From positions 20,643,122 through 20,707,121 of the forward strand of contig NC_089782.1 of NCBI RefSeq assembly GCF_040412425.1: DNA of 64,000 nt. Reading direction: 5' to 3'. Both the position numbers and the translations under genes were made by a program. The number at the start of each line of letters is the position of its first letter. Position 1 is the first letter of the stretch. Of this stretch, positions 49,884-64,000 are shown one piece after another. The notes under the pieces are model-generated. The model worked only from the letters and a program-made list of their open reading frames with translations. It did not search any database and had not been told where the DNA came from. The DNA is from Macrobrachium rosenbergii (lineage: Eukaryota; Arthropoda; Malacostraca; Decapoda; Palaemonidae).

Positions 49884-50290
49884 GTGAGTAGCTTCTTCTC
49901 TATTACATTTGTTCAGAATGCAATTAGTTAAATGTACTCCCTAAAGTGTCACTGAATTGTAAGTTGCAACTCTGGATAAGAATGAATTAACTTTATTAGA
50001 TTCAGAATATTCAGAAGCTCTAATTCAGATTGTCTAGTAGAAGAGCGAAGGAAAAATTTATTATAAAAAATTTTGGTTTGTGTTTTGGAGGTAGGTTACC
50101 AGAAAGGTGTTTGAACACTCACACAAAATTCTTTTTAATTTCACTGGTTGAAATACTTTGAATTATTCCGTGCGATTGCATATCTTCACGGTGTTGTTAA
50201 TTAATGACTGCTACTAAAAAATTATTAACATGAACATTTAGGAGAAAATTCATGTACATAAATGAGCTGACACATATACATACATATATA

Positions 50291-50415
<125 letters not shown>

Positions 50416-50724
50416 TGTGTGCTACAGGTAGTACTGCAGAGTAAAGTTTTAGGCTTCACAGGAAATCTTTAGTTGTGAAGCTGCTAACCCCACACCTTTC
50501 TTGACTTCAGAATACGCTGATACCCACTTATAGTGAATTATTTTTGAAAGCTTTCACAGAAATTAAATCGTTTTATTCTCTTGTTAATAAGAATAAAATT
50601 TTGAATTGTTACCACCAGCTGTATAGTCAGATATTGTAATGGTAAACATTTCATATTCCTTTAGTTATAAAAGTAAAATTCTTTGTTGTCAAAAAGGGTA
50701 ACGTGGTCTTATTCTCACTTTCAG

Positions 50725-50772
50725 GCACGATACTCCATCCTCAACGGGCTAGTCAAGATGACGGATTGTGGT
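50725..50772 (+). CDS. Candidate exon 4 of unknown 73-aa protein
   Basis: The acceptor is CTCACTTTCAG and the donor TGTGGT followed by GTAAGT. The exon is 48 bp, 16 codons in phase 0, and encodes ARYSILNGLVKMTDCG. It is short but has excellent splice context, and its length is divisible by three like exon 3. The alternative donor GTGTAAGT two bases earlier would shift the frame. Confidence 0.4.
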
Positions 50773-51037
50773 GTAAGTACCTTTATTAGTTTTACTTATT
50801 TTTATCGATATTGGTTGAATCATTATTAAGGAAATTCTTTCATTCCTTTTATTGTCAAGATAGGGATGTTATCATGATCTGATCTGTATATGGTATTATA
50901 TTTTTGCTGGTGCTTAAGAGTACATTGTAAGAGTTTTTATCAAATTCATGCAATCCAAATTTTCTGTTTCTATATTTGGATACGTGACCCAGAATGTGGA
51001 GCAGAAGAATCTTAAATTGTTTCTGTCTAAATAGTGC

Positions 51038-51833
<796 letters not shown>

Positions 51834-51916
51834 TCATCACTTCAGATCAAAACAAAGAAGCCCTTTTGGAAGTCCTAAAATGAGCTTGACCTGTGGCCAA
51901 CGAACCTGTTTGTGTT
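51834..51916 (+). CDS. Candidate exon 5 of unknown 73-aa protein (stop at 51878)
   Basis: The acceptor TTTGTTTTTCTAG ends at 51833. Phase 0 gives SSLQIKTKKPFWKS, then TAA (51876-51878), completing 73 codons. The exon continues as 3' UTR to a donor GTGAGT at 51917, 38 bp past the stop, close enough that nonsense-mediated decay would not be expected. In another frame the whole 83 bp is open and joins in phase to the next exon-like segment (52601), so the frame choice is not settled. Confidence 0.35.
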
Positions 51917-52079
51917 GTGAGTATTTTTGTTTTGATTTCCTGTTGGATAATTTTTTGTCAGTTGGCTTGATGCATTGTTAAGAAATCAGGCTGATTAAAA
52001 TTGCATTCGTGATTGCAGTATGTATAAATATACATAAAAATCCACTGAAATTAGCTTTACAAACACTTTCAAACAAACA

Positions 52080-52238
52080 CATACACACGTACATATATAT
52101 ATGTATATATATGCACATACATATACACATACATATGTATATATATTTATAATATTTATAGATATAATTAAATATATATTACACATATATATATGTATAT
52201 AATGTATATATATATATATATATCTATATATATATGTG
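52080..52238. repeat. Interrupted (TA)n/(TACA)n array
   Basis: TA blocks broken by GTA, GCACATACA, TTTATAA and CACA. Confidence 0.9.
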
Positions 52239-52598
52239 ACTGACATTTTCTTATGTTTATCTGTACATGTACAGTTTTGTTGGGAAGATACAGCTAGTTT
52301 TCTGTCATTACCTTCAAAAAAGCCTGCATCGGATTGTGTGAGATTGAAGGTGCTGTTAGGAACGTATAACGGTAATGATTGTTTGGAAGTGATTAGAATA
52401 CTGTATAGTAAAAGATTTGTTAATAGTTGATTGGTTTGATTAGATAATTAGTCTTACATTACCTGCATAATGTTTTCTTACTTTGTCTTAGTCTGTTTGA
52501 TGTAAACTGATATGGGGAAAAGCACCTATTTGAATTTTTGTGGTAATCATGACATAAACAGTTTGTGTAACTGATTAAATTTTCTATCTATTCCACAG

Positions 52599-52715
52599 AG
52601 ATTTGAAATTGCCCTGTTCTACAATGATCTTTCTGTCGCAAGTATCCATGTTAGATGAAACTGCAATGATGTCACATCCAGTTGCACCTTCGAGTGTCAA
52701 CGGAACTCTTCACAG
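52599..52715 (+). other. Exon-like segment, likely 3' UTR or alternative coding exon
   Basis: The acceptor CTATCTATTCCACAG (or two bases later, CACAGAG) and donor TTCACAG followed by GTAGGC bound 115-117 bp. One frame is open throughout (LKLPCSTMIFLSQVSMLDET start). With the acceptor at 52600 it is in phase with the open alternative frame of exon 5. In the 73-codon model it would be UTR. Confidence 0.3.
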
Positions 52716-52998
52716 GTAGGCAATGAAAAATCAAACAAATTTTCTTGTCTGTATGCGTCGTTGTTTGATTCAGTAAACAATTGAGTCCCAGCATTCGGTG
52801 AGTTGCATAGAGTCTGGCTTTGAGCATGAACTTTTTCTCTTCCTTTCAAGATTCATAGTAAAAAAGTCTAATATAGAAAGGTGGGTCTTAATGTCATTAA
52901 TTGCCAAATGAAATGGGGACCTAATACTTTTTAATTACTGATGAACTATTTGGTTATAAGAAAATCAAAATACTAGAATATTGTTCGAGTTTTCTCGC
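52716..52998. other. Intron-like unique sequence
   Basis: Nothing supportable. Confidence 0.35.
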
Positions 52999-53086
52999 AT
53001 ACATATATATACATATAGATATATATATGTATGTATATATATATGTGTATATATGTGTATATACATGTTTGTGTGTATGTATGTAT

Positions 53087-53169
<83 letters not shown>
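52999..53169. repeat. Interrupted then pure (TA)n
   Basis: TATG/TACA-interrupted from 52999, pure TA from about 53100. Confidence 0.95.
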
Positions 53170-53173
<4 letters not shown>

Positions 53174-54324
53174 CAGTGTAAGTGTGTGTGCTCATGGTTG
53201 TCAACATGAAAGTCAAATGCTGAAATGCCTTAAAAATATAAGATCCATTGAAACTTCCAAATGCAGTCAAAACCTCTCAAATTTCATAAGAGTCCATCTT
53301 TCCACGAACCTTTTTTCATTTATCTTCGCTCCAGGGAGAACGACGTACAGCATGCTCGTTTCCAGCACAATAGATCCATGACGACCAAGTTTTGAATTTC
53401 TCTGTAATTTACACACTTCGATTCCTGTTTCAAAGAATTATTAAAAATCTTATTGTTCAAGCAAATATTGACATATAGTATTCGAAATGATGAAGATTTG
53501 TTCCAGTAGAGTGATGTAATATATTTTTAACTTTTCTCTGGATCCTTTAAAATTAGAAATGCTCCTATACTTGAGGTCAACACCCTCTTAATAGAGGGAT
53601 TATTATACATGCCATAAAAGAATCTTATGACTCACATATGAGGGGTCTTTGTGGAGGAGGCACCCCGAAGTTTTTAATAGCAGCGCAAGTATACCATTTG
53701 AGCAGAATAATGCTAAAGAGTAACGTTTAGGCTAAAACATATTCCTTAACCTTGCAAATAAACGATTAGTCAAAAATAAATTGCTGTCAAAATAGCATAC
53801 ATCCTTAAAACAAAGGGTCAGATTATTTTGTAGTTTTTCTACTATTGGCCACAGCCTTTTTTCCCAGTAGAATATCTTTTTGAGGATTTTCCTGGAGGGT
53901 GACAATTTTAGGCATTTTACAGTCTTGCAGAAATGCGAATGTCGTTTTTATTCTGTTGGAAGTTGTCATAAAATATTAGTCTTTTTCCCAACTAAATGGA
54001 ATCGTAAGTCAATAATTTTTCTCTAGTACTGTCTTCGGGTATGAGAAAGCCAACCCCTTACTTATTTTTAATTACTATTGTGCTGCCAGACTAATTGACA
54101 TTCCTGATATTTTTCACAAAACATTTATTTGTCGTTATTCTAAATTTTATGCTTTTGGTTGGGGCCGGCCGGGGAGTGGGGAACGGTTGGTTGGTTGGTA
54201 TATTTTGGGCAAATTTCAAACATGTCGTTTACCAGACTTGAACCTGCAAGTGTGCGGTTTTGGTTGTTCGTTAGGAGCATTTGGTCATTGATTTGGGTCA
54301 GACCGTCATTACTGTTATTTTAAG
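53170..54324. other. Unique sequence, no gene seen
   Basis: GGTTGGTTGGTTGG at 54185-54198 follows GGGGCCGGCCGGGG, a short GC-rich palindrome. AATAAA occurs several times (e.g. 53757), but I cannot assign a terminal exon. Confidence 0.35.
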
Positions 54325-54470
54325 AGTAATGCAATTTCTGGTGATAGAAATTCAAACGCTATAATGTGTCAGATCCCACAATAGAACCCTAAGTAACTAA
54401 TTGGTTCTTGCCACGGTCTAATCCTTTTTGGCTGTTAGATTAACAAGCTAGCTTCAGTAAATTAGGCACC
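54325..54470 (+). mobile_element. SINE family S2, decayed partial copy
   Basis: CAATTTCTGGTGATAGAAAT, CGCTATAATGTG, GATCCCACAATA, AACTAATTGGTTCTTGCCAC and TAATCCTTTTTGGCTGTTAG follow the S2 body order. The head is missing and small deletions are present. Confidence 0.7.
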
Positions 54471-55836
54471 AGATGAGTTATTAAAGTTTCTCCAAATATG
54501 TTTTTAAAGATTTCCTTGGTAATCAATCCTATAATTTTTGAATAACATACAAAATAATCAGATGATTTGCTAAAGTGTACTTTTAGTTAAAGTTGTTTGA
54601 CGGCATAGCAGGTATTACTATTACTAGACTTATTGAAACCGGATGAGCATTTGCCGTGGATCTTATGAACGTATAAGATTATACCGTCACGTTGGCGCAC
54701 TTGGTTGCATTACTGTGCCTGGGAGTGCAATTTTGTAATTTCCGTCACCAGCATGTTAATAAACTGATATATCTGCTCAGTATTTTTTGATAGGACTGCG
54801 CCTTGCTAAATGTCTATTATTAAGGAGTGTGAATAAATTTTAGGAGTGTGAATAAATTGTTCAAAGGTTGGGGGTTGTTGTGACGTAAGAATTTCACTGT
54901 CAAACAGTGAATTGACAGGCCAGCCTCCTCTGTCTTTTAAGAGGCAGCGTTTTCTTTCACGTTAACGGTAACTCAGTAACGCCTTTTTGTGCGTTTGTGC
55001 ATGGATTCAAAAGATCAGAAAACGAGGCCAAATGAGAAATGCACGTAACAAACATAATGTCGAAATAGGAGGAGGCGAAGTCAGAATCTCTCGTGGACGA
55101 AGAGAAATACAGAAGACATCGCTCCCACTCTCAATCAGATGCCAATCAGGCAGACATGACGCAAGCTCTTGTTGATGCGGTCAGTGATTCCCCTTACACC
55201 CCAACCCCCCACCGTCCCCCTTGCCTTCAGCACTGACCAGGAATGACCTTACTCACTGTCATTAGACAAGAGCCTTGTCACCGAGGACTTGGAACCTAGT
55301 GATAATTTACGAAATGTCTATAGAAAATTTCGTTTTCACTGCCGCGGTATAACGTTGATTTCGCTGATTTTGTCATGGGTCATGTCTGTTTCTGTTCCTA
55401 TCAGCGCATTCTTCTTGGAAATCGGCAGATTTGTAGAACAGGAGATAGTTCGTCGAAGTGTCCCAAAGGAGGGCGATTACACGCTCCAACTCCTTCCGAG
55501 GGGAGAACACTACCTAAGGGGTCACTTCCTTTACCCTTAAGTACGTCACCCTCCACTTGATGTCTTGCCAAGTCCCTATAGGACCCATTGGCGAATTCAG
55601 AGGAAGTAGTTGGCGTGGGACGGTTCCTTGATGAGTAAATTACGTGTGATGCGTGGAGCTCGTGTTATTTTTAAGGAGGAATATGTTTTGGTGCGTTGCA
55701 TTACTTTTCTTTCATTTCGTTGTCGATTTACCTGCAGATTCATTTAATCATTTCTTATGAGAATCCACCATTCTCAGTGGTGATATATATGTCACTTGAA
55801 AAGTATATTAAACATCTTTACAATATGTATAATGTG

Positions 55837-55842
<6 letters not shown>
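54471..55842. other. Unique sequence, no gene supported
   Basis: TTAGGAGTGTGAATAAATT is duplicated at about 54822 and 54840. The 55184-55240 stretch is C-rich. Frames at 54987-55175 and 55289-55540 are open but start at non-ATG codons or lack splice bounds and domains. Confidence 0.35.

Positions 55843-55928
<86 letters not shown>
55843..55928. repeat. (TA)n microsatellite
   Basis: Pure TA for about 80 bp. Confidence 0.97.
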
Positions 55929-55931
<3 letters not shown>

Positions 55932-56012
55932 TTTCGTGTATAATACACATTTGTATATATATGTGCCTTCGTGCCATTTTCTCAAAGGATTACTTTTCGT
56001 TGTCTTTACCAC

Positions 56013-56046
<34 letters not shown>

Positions 56047-56072
56047 CTCTTACTCACTCTCTCTCTCTCTCA
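56013..56072. repeat. (TC)n microsatellite, interrupted
   Basis: TC run to 56042, a TACTCTCTTACTCAC break, then TC to 56071. Confidence 0.93.
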
Positions 56073-57507
56073 TCCATCCTCTAGTTAAAAATTCAACTTT
56101 TAGTTCTTGTAATTTTCTTGTCATGATAACAAATCCAACTAAAAACATCCTTCACCAATATCGTCTTTGAGTATGGTTTATTCCTATTTAATTGCTAATT
56201 AAAGTAAAGTTAGCCGTGTATTTTTATACACATAAACTTCTGTGCCGTACATTGATGTTAGTGATTCATTAGTATTTTAAAGCTAGCCTTATTGATCTCG
56301 TTTGCGCGCGCCTGTATTCTCTTACTGAATTATGTTTTTTTATTATATTTTGAATTTGTTTTATAATTGTATTTGTAGTTTATTTTTATTCCTGTTTGTA
56401 AAAATACCAAATTTTTTTCTGTTCATGCTCCTTTTATTCATTTTGAAATTTTGTAACTTAGAAAATATGTAAAAGATACTGAAATGTTAACCTGAGCATC
56501 CTTATGCACCGAGTTCTGAAAGGGAAACTTTGCCGGGCCAACCTATAAAGAGGTTTTTTCCATCGAAATAATTAAACCTTTCACGTCGTTTTCATCATCA
56601 TCGGGTCTGAGAATTAATAAGGACGAGCGACCTCTTCCCTGAAAAATAGCGACTTCGTTAGGGGCTTCTATTAACCCAAGATAATTTTAATGTGCCCACG
56701 TTGCACCGGTAGATGGCTTTTTATCGTTCGCTTCAGGGGGCAAAAATGATCGAAATTGGAACTGCTTATGTAAACAAGCGTAAATCACGACAGAATCAGT
56801 TAAGAAACAAATTATATTGAATTAAAAATTGGCCTTGCAATTTAGGGGGAAGGAATGGCGTGATTCAATCCATTAGAAAGGCTGAATCCCGAGCCTCATC
56901 CAATTAAAGCACAGAAATCTTTGATATTCCTTTTTAAGTGTACATATTGCAGCAGATAAACAATAAACCACTCAACGAAGGGTTGATAGAATCATTTGTG
57001 ACGTCACGCAGAAAGGATAATGAACTGAAGCTGAAAAGGAGAAATACGCCACTAGAAGGAAATTTTCTTGCTTCATTTTAATCTGTCACAATGCCGCCAT
57101 TTAATTCTTAACCAGTCAAAGTAGATCTCCAGTACCATGATGTTTTAATAAGCTATTTTCGTTGGCAGTTACATGTAATATAGGTAGGTAGATAGATAAG
57201 TAGACTGTTCAAGTTCTCATTTGGGCATGGAATCTCAAGTTCCTCATTAAGAAGCGCTGAATGTATAGTAATTTATTGTATTAGGAGTTACGCACAGCTT
57301 CGCTATATCTTCCTATAAGATAATGTTGCATAATGACAAATGAATTTTTTCTTAATACATTAAAAAAGATTCTCTGTAGAGCACTCCCCTTTGCTTTGTT
57401 TTTTGTTCTATAAGTTTATTTATTACAAACTGTTGTCATTATTTGCTCAGTTCATTCTTTATGGACTATATTTCTTGGGAAAGTTTGCTAAGTAATTTCA
57501 CGACTCA
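56073..57507. other. Unique sequence, no gene seen
   Basis: T-rich at 56325-56460. GTAGGTAGATAGATAAGTAG at 57184 is a short GATA-type run. Nothing else supportable. Confidence 0.4.
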
Positions 57508-57687
57508 TTTATTAGTTGATGGCTATGACACTGTTTCTTCGGTGATTGTTATTTATTAGTTGATGGCTATGACACTGTTTCTTCGGTGATTGTTATTATT
57601 GAAGTTGATGGCTGCGGCTTGCTGTTTTCTTTCGGTGATTGTTATTTATTAGTTGATGGCTATGACACTGTTTCTTCGGTGATTGTT
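57508..57687 (+). repeat. 44-bp tandem repeat, four copies
   Basis: TTTATTAGTTGATGGCTATG followed by ACACTGTTTCTTCGGTGATT starts at 57508, 57552 and 57645. The unit at 57596 is a diverged 49-bp copy (GTTGATGGCTGCGGCTTGCT). Units 1, 2 and 4 are identical, so the duplication is recent. Confidence 0.93.
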
Positions 57688-58949
57688 CTGAAATGTTGTT
57701 CCACCCTTTTGTTGGCTTTGTTCATAAGGCGCAAAGCCTTTACCCGATAAATAGAATTGAGTACCTGGCTTGACCGTGATTTGACCTAGTTTTATCGTTA
57801 TTGTTTACGAAATCTTCAGAAACAGAAATGTGGTTCTTCGTAAACATAACGCTATGACGAAATTAAGTAGGATGTAGAAGTAAGTAGACAAAATTAGTAT
57901 TGGTTATGAGGTAACCGATCTAGGCCGCGATGATTTATCTTGTCTCTAACTGAAATTCATAATAAAGGGGTCCTTAAATCGACCTAGTCAACATAATCCT
58001 GAATTGTCATCGGTGTTACGATTGCCGCGCTTCAGCTGTTTCAAGGACACCGTCTGAGCATCGTCTTAATTCTGAAATGCCTGTCTGCCATTCAATGCCA
58101 TTCATTTTCATGGATGGTTACTGGTTTTATATTATTTTACTAACTTCTTGAGAATAACCTCCGCAGGCTATTTACGCTTCGGTGGCGCAAACAGAATAAC
58201 AACACACCTACTGTATTGTTACGAGAATCACAGTCCAAGAATGAATGGTTATTAATCAGGGAGAAGGTTATTAGGAAATGACAGCTTTTAGATGGTTGCA
58301 TTCATTACTTGTGCAATGAAAAAGTATCTTTAAAGAATGAGGCAGTATGAAAATGGATTCATTAATTGTTTTTGTCAGGGGCTTAAGCATACAAAAATGC
58401 TAGATTCAAAAGGAACGCGCAAACCACATAGTATTTAACTAGCCAACCGTGTTTCTCTTTCACTATTCACGGTCAGTAAGGACAGAAAGGCTTTGTTATC
58501 TGCTGTTGCCTTATTCACTATTTGGTAATTATTCATTTGTTTGTCATTGATTGTATTATATTTTCTGTCTGTCTTCCCTGTTATTTCCTCTCAGGCTTTC
58601 ACATGTTGGCATTCTGTATAAACATTTGTTAGTCTAGTTCATGGTCCTTTAACTTGTTCAAGAAGATTATGCTCTTCATAAAAACAACATCATTAACAGC
58701 AACAATGTTAAAAATTTTAACAATAAGGAGCTCGAACGAGTTGTGGATGGTTGCCTCCAGTATATGAAATAAACAAATTTTGTCACTGTTATTAGCACTT
58801 AACCACTTGTAACCAGATTTCAAATCGGCAAGGTGTTTGCTAAATCAAACACTCCCATGGAATAGAGGTCAATTTTTTATTGTATTTTTCGAGAAGACAG
58901 ATGCATAACCTAAATTCTCGGTAACTTGAAGTTTTATCTGTGTTTTACT
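57688..58949. other. Unique sequence, no gene seen
   Basis: Balanced to AT-rich composition. No repeat or exon recognised. Confidence 0.4.
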
Positions 58950-59190
58950 CCTTTCTCATCCTCGGCCCTCGTTGTGTAATTAGAGTCACTCTCGGCTCAC
59001 AACCGAAGAACCAGCGTCTGAATCTCAAAAAGAATGATTTGGGACTTTTCTTGAAGATGACTTTTTGACCCAAGCAGTAAGCTACGTGCGGGTTAGCCAG
59101 TTGTTGAATGGTAGGTGGTGTGGGAAGAGAGACGCCATGTGTGAAAAAGACTATGATATTAAAAATCTCTATACATACATCCATACACTC
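58950..59190 (+). mobile_element. Decayed tRNA-derived SINE (family S3)
   Basis: CCTCGTTGTGTAATTAGAGT, then CACTCTCGGCTCACAACCGA and AGCGTCTGAATCTC, has tRNA-like head layout with degenerate box A (GTGTAATTAGAG) and box B (GTCTGAATC). AAAGAATGATTTGGGACTTT and a unique body follow. Only one copy is in the window. Confidence 0.4.
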
Positions 59191-59372
59191 ATATATTTAT
59201 GCCTTGAGTAATCATACATAGAGATTAACCGACGTGAGAGTGCCGTATTTCGTTAGATTGTATACCTACTATCCTAATGAAAACGGGAAGGCTAGATGAG
59301 GTAATCCCCATCCCATAAGGGATGAACTAATCGACAGATACTTCTCTCGAGTAACTTCACTGAATTCACTGG

Positions 59373-59405
59373 CTCTCTCTCTCTCTCTCTCCCTGTCTCT
59401 CTCTC
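59373..59405. repeat. (TC)n microsatellite
   Basis: TC run with a CCCTG interruption. Confidence 0.92.
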
Positions 59406-59898
59406 TTATTAGAGAATGAAAGACAAGCAATATCGAAAATCAAGACGGGCTCTGGTTCTTCGATATGAGTGGTGGCAGAGAGTCACAGAAGCTAATGGCT
59501 TGTTCGATGTTACTGTATATTTCTCCGATACCAATTCTGCTGCCATAAGTCTTCCCCAGCGAAACAAATGTCGGATATGCCATGCGGCCGAGTCTCAGGC
59601 TGGATGTGTTTTCAGCTGGCGACGAATTTATTGGTTAGGTTGGCGGTTTTTCTTTGTTTTTACGTTCTGCAAGTCGTTTTATTATCTTCTTTTACTGACG
59701 ACGAATCTATTGGTTTGATTACTTTTTCCCATTTTTTTTCTTCCTACAATATTTTTATATAAGTTTTCAAGCTCACGCTTTTATTTAGAGAAAAATGTTT
59801 TAGTTTTATTGCTTTTTTCCCTCTTTTCTGCATTCTTCAGTTTTGTTTAATTTTTCTCAATTTTCTCAGCCGGCAGCGAAGTTACTGGGTTTATATAA
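59406..59898. other. Unique sequence, T-rich end
   Basis: A 100-codon frame (59416-59718) begins at a real ATG (MKDKQYRKSRRALVLRYEWW start), but its last third is low-complexity Phe/Leu-rich sequence from a T-rich stretch. No domain is recognised, so I leave it uncalled. Confidence 0.3.
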
Positions 59899-59903
59899 TT
59901 ATA

Positions 59904-59962
<59 letters not shown>

Positions 59963-59999
59963 TATATATATGTATGTATTATATATATACATATACACA
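59899..59999. repeat. (TA)n microsatellite, interrupted
   Basis: TA broken by TGTATA, ATAATA and TGTATGTATTA. Confidence 0.94.
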
Positions 60000-60214
60000 T
60001 CTATTTTCGGCATTGTTTCGTTCCTCCTAACGGATGGGAGTTCCACAGAAAATGCCAAGACAACACTCTGAACCACATTCATGTTATGATCGTGAATCGA
60101 TCATGAATATGAATTAGTTCTGCAGAAATTATCACAACACTAATTTCTTCATGGACCTAAAAGGAAGTTTTATCCCCTGCTCTCTGCGCTACTCGCCTCT
60201 ACCTTACACATTTT

Positions 60215-61639
<1,425 letters not shown>

Positions 61640-61950
61640 CCGAGCATCGTATAAACGAGCAACCAACTCACTCCAACGAACTTCCACTCTTCATCCATCT
61701 GACTGGCTCTCCCACCCGTGTCGACCAATGAGGGATTAGATGGCGGGACCCTCACCTTTCGCTCTACAACGGTGGTCGGTATTTGTTGCAATTCCTTTAG
61801 TCGTGCCTTCGGGTGACAATAACGTTCCGAGTCTGTGTCGATGACTGGCCTTTATTCTCCAATCTTTCTAATGCCGTCTTCCACTTGCCTTTGATCGCTG
61901 CGACGAAGCAGCGGATGAAGCTCTTGTCTTTATAAGATATTCATTAGCGG
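61640..61950. promoter_or_regulatory. Possible promoter-like patch
   Basis: GC and CG-dinucleotide content is higher than in flanking DNA (GATCGCTGCGACGAAGCAGC). There is a CCAAT box in CGACCAATGAGG (about 61727) and a TATA-like CTTTATAAGATATTC near 61927, followed by ATTAGCGGACG. No transcript start or exon can be assigned. Confidence 0.25.
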
Positions 61951-62899
61951 ACGTTTCTCGATCGCGACAATGTTTGTGTATGAAGATGTGTGCGTATTTT
62001 TGTCGCTGTGCAAACGTATGTGAATGAGTTCCATATATCACACACATATATATTATATATGTATATATGTGTGTATGTATGTATGTATATAGTATGTATA
62101 TCTCATGTGTGTTCTTGTGCACTTGCGCCAATGGAGACAAAAACGTCCATGCGTACATCAAAGACGCACACAAACGTCAAAGCTGTTCGATATTTTTTAT
62201 TTATGTATCGTATACGGACGCTTCCAGATTATTTTTATAACTTTAGTTTAATCAGTGGTAACTAGTGTGTAATTATACTAGAGTAATGGTAGTGCCTTTA
62301 ATGAAGAGGGAATGTGATGTCTTCTAACCCATCTTTCCAAGGGGTTTCAATTTTTAACTTCTGTAACTTAAAAAGCTGTGCTTGACAGATTGGATTTTGA
62401 ATACCCTTGATTATTAGAGTTTAGCCTTGAATGATTTAATTTATCCGCTCTTCGTAAGTACCAAGTCTGGTTCTCATAGTCTGATCAGGGCTCTTACTCT
62501 GGATTCCTTACTTTGGCCTTTCGTGGCTCTGTTAGGATCCTTAATGGTACTTTCCCACAAAATATTTGCAATTTACCTCATAGGATCCCGTTGGTTTGTA
62601 AATTTCAAGAACTTAAGGCAGGGAGTGAAATGTTCTTGGCAATAAACTAAGAGACCGTCATTGAATGTTTTTCGCTGGAAGAGTAGGAGTCATCAGATGG
62701 GTGACAAACTCTTAGATTCATGACAATAAAATGTATATTTTCCAAATACCATGAAGGTAATTCTTTTGACAAAGCCATTCTTACTCCAGTAGAGTCGGCA
62801 GTATCAAACAGCGGAGAAACCTAGAAGACTAATTACTTAAAGTGACTCCTCCTCCTTATAAAATTATTGCACAACAGCGTCTGTCTATAAATGTGTGTA
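61951..62899. other. Unique sequence, no gene seen
   Basis: A short interrupted (TA)/(TATG) stretch at 62040-62100. Otherwise nothing supportable. Confidence 0.4.
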
Positions 62900-62908
62900 T
62901 ATATATAT

Positions 62909-63003
<95 letters not shown>

Positions 63004-63028
63004 ACACACTGTTTATGTTTGACGTATC

Positions 63029-63086
<58 letters not shown>
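62900..63086. repeat. (TA)n-(TG)n-(TA)n compound arrays
   Basis: TA 62911-62984, TG 62985-63002, a 33-bp unique spacer, then TA 63036-63086. Confidence 0.96.
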
Positions 63087-63089
<3 letters not shown>

Positions 63090-63149
63090 TGTATGTATAT
63101 ATACCTCTATAAATTTAAAGTCACTGTGCCTAGTGAAGACCTTACTGTC

Positions 63150-63265
63150 ACCAAGAATCAAAAAGTACATCTGCTTAAGCCAAGGTTCGAACCTATGTCT
63201 TGAGGTTCAGACAGAGGTGATAGTGGTTTGTTTATTCGACCATCAAGAGAGATGTAAGTTGATTT
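63150..63265 (-). mobile_element. tRNA-like sequence between (TA)n arrays
   Basis: On the minus strand, CTTGATGGTCGAATAAACAA (box A-like region) is followed by AAGACATAGGTTCGAACCTT with a perfect box B, GGTTCGAACC (63184-63193). The head start CTTGATGGT(T)CRAT matches the tRNA-like loop of the palindromic element at 18.05 kb, and both sit between (TA)n arrays. Long inverted arms are not evident here. Confidence 0.45.
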
Positions 63266-63342
63266 CGATTCTTACACATATTACTGTGCTACTGGCTTTT
63301 GACGTTATGTTTGTAAGTAATTTAAGAGTGATCTTTTATATC

Positions 63343-63345
<3 letters not shown>

Positions 63346-63412
<67 letters not shown>
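63346..63412. repeat. (TA)n microsatellite
   Basis: Pure TA for about 66 bp. Confidence 0.97.
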
Positions 63413-63420
<8 letters not shown>

Positions 63421-64000
63421 AGATCACAATCATGAAAATTCAACGTCTGATGATAAAAACATGCAAATTGGCCTTTAGACAATTAAACCGAAAATGTAAA
63501 CAGTCCTTTCACATTAACATAGGTCTACTTGCACAATTTCGCCCTAACGATCATGGATGATAAGGATCACTATAAATTAAAGTGGCATTTATTCGCTCCA
63601 GGCTCATTTGCCTAAAGCAAGGAAGGTTCAAAGGCGGGCGCAAAACTTCCAGATTATCGACCTTAGGTAGGTGTTGGCTTAGACTTATAATTAGCAAGAA
63701 GGCTTTAAATTACCCTCATGCCCAACGAAAGCCTTTCCAAATGGAAGAGTTAAATCTTGGGGATTCCCCCTTGAGCCCTGTAAGAAGATGGTGTTGCTAA
63801 GAGAAGAAACAAGGAGGAAAAAGAGGCGAAGAGAAACACAAAGGGAAGGCGGAAAGCACGATAGTAATACACGGCGGTCCCTTAGATGAGGAGACAGCTG
63901 TCCTTATAGGAAGTGGACAGACTGCGGTAAACACACTAAAACATTATGGCCATTTATTATTTTGCTTATGTCTCACAATGAATATAAAAGGAGAATATGC
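63413..64000. other. Unique sequence to window end
   Basis: A/G-rich at 63795-63860. Short frames lack ATG starts or domains. Confidence 0.4.

Noticed and set aside
59416..59718. 100-codon ATG-initiated plus-strand frame
   Set aside because: The last third is low-complexity Phe/Leu-rich sequence from a T-rich stretch. No domain, promoter or splice evidence.

Overview
The window looks like nuclear DNA of an arthropod, most likely a decapod crustacean (shrimp, crayfish or crab type). The evidence is very long (TA)n, (GA)n and (ATT)n microsatellites every few kb, AT-rich unique sequence, GT-AG splice signals, and several dispersed tRNA-derived repeats that I associate from memory with decapod genomes. 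There is no bacterial or viral gene organisation. No long conserved reading frame is present. Most long open frames are readings through microsatellites (IYIYIY, SLSLSL) and are not genes.

Layout. 0-10.5 kb is unique AT-rich sequence with two decayed minisatellites, a hairpin repeat at 7.1-7.5 kb and two (TA)n arrays. 10.52-14.36 kb is the most striking block. A tRNA-derived SINE on the minus strand is fused to about 65 copies of a 53-bp unit, and that unit carries the box A half of the same tRNA-like head. 14.4-23.1 kb has dispersed repeats, a palindromic element with a tRNA-like loop between (TA)n arrays (18.05-18.33 kb), and a duplicated cluster of (GA)n tracts. 24-29.7 kb is mostly ancient degenerate minisatellite with younger SINEs inserted. 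28.1-28.35 kb is a GC-richer island with two CCAAT boxes. 30.5-41.7 kb holds further decayed tandem arrays (34.4-35.4, 36.8-37.4 and 40.5-41.7 kb).

The only place where I can assemble a plausible gene is 38.0-52.7 kb on the plus strand. A compact promoter-like segment holds a full CRE (TGACGTCA), an E-box, a second CRE-like site and an inverted CCAAT box. It is followed by an ATG-free leader ending in a GTAAGT donor. Four exon-like segments with good splice signals then join in phase into one 73-codon reading frame. Its first ATG is the first ATG of the model mRNA. The protein is not recognised. An intervening 23-bp exon-like segment resembles exon 4 and carries an in-frame TAG, so it could act as a poison exon. 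This is a model built by eye and needs RNA evidence.

53-64 kb is again intergenic-looking, with (TA)n arrays, decayed SINE copies, a 44-bp tandem repeat at 57.5 kb and a possible promoter-like patch at 61.6-61.95 kb.
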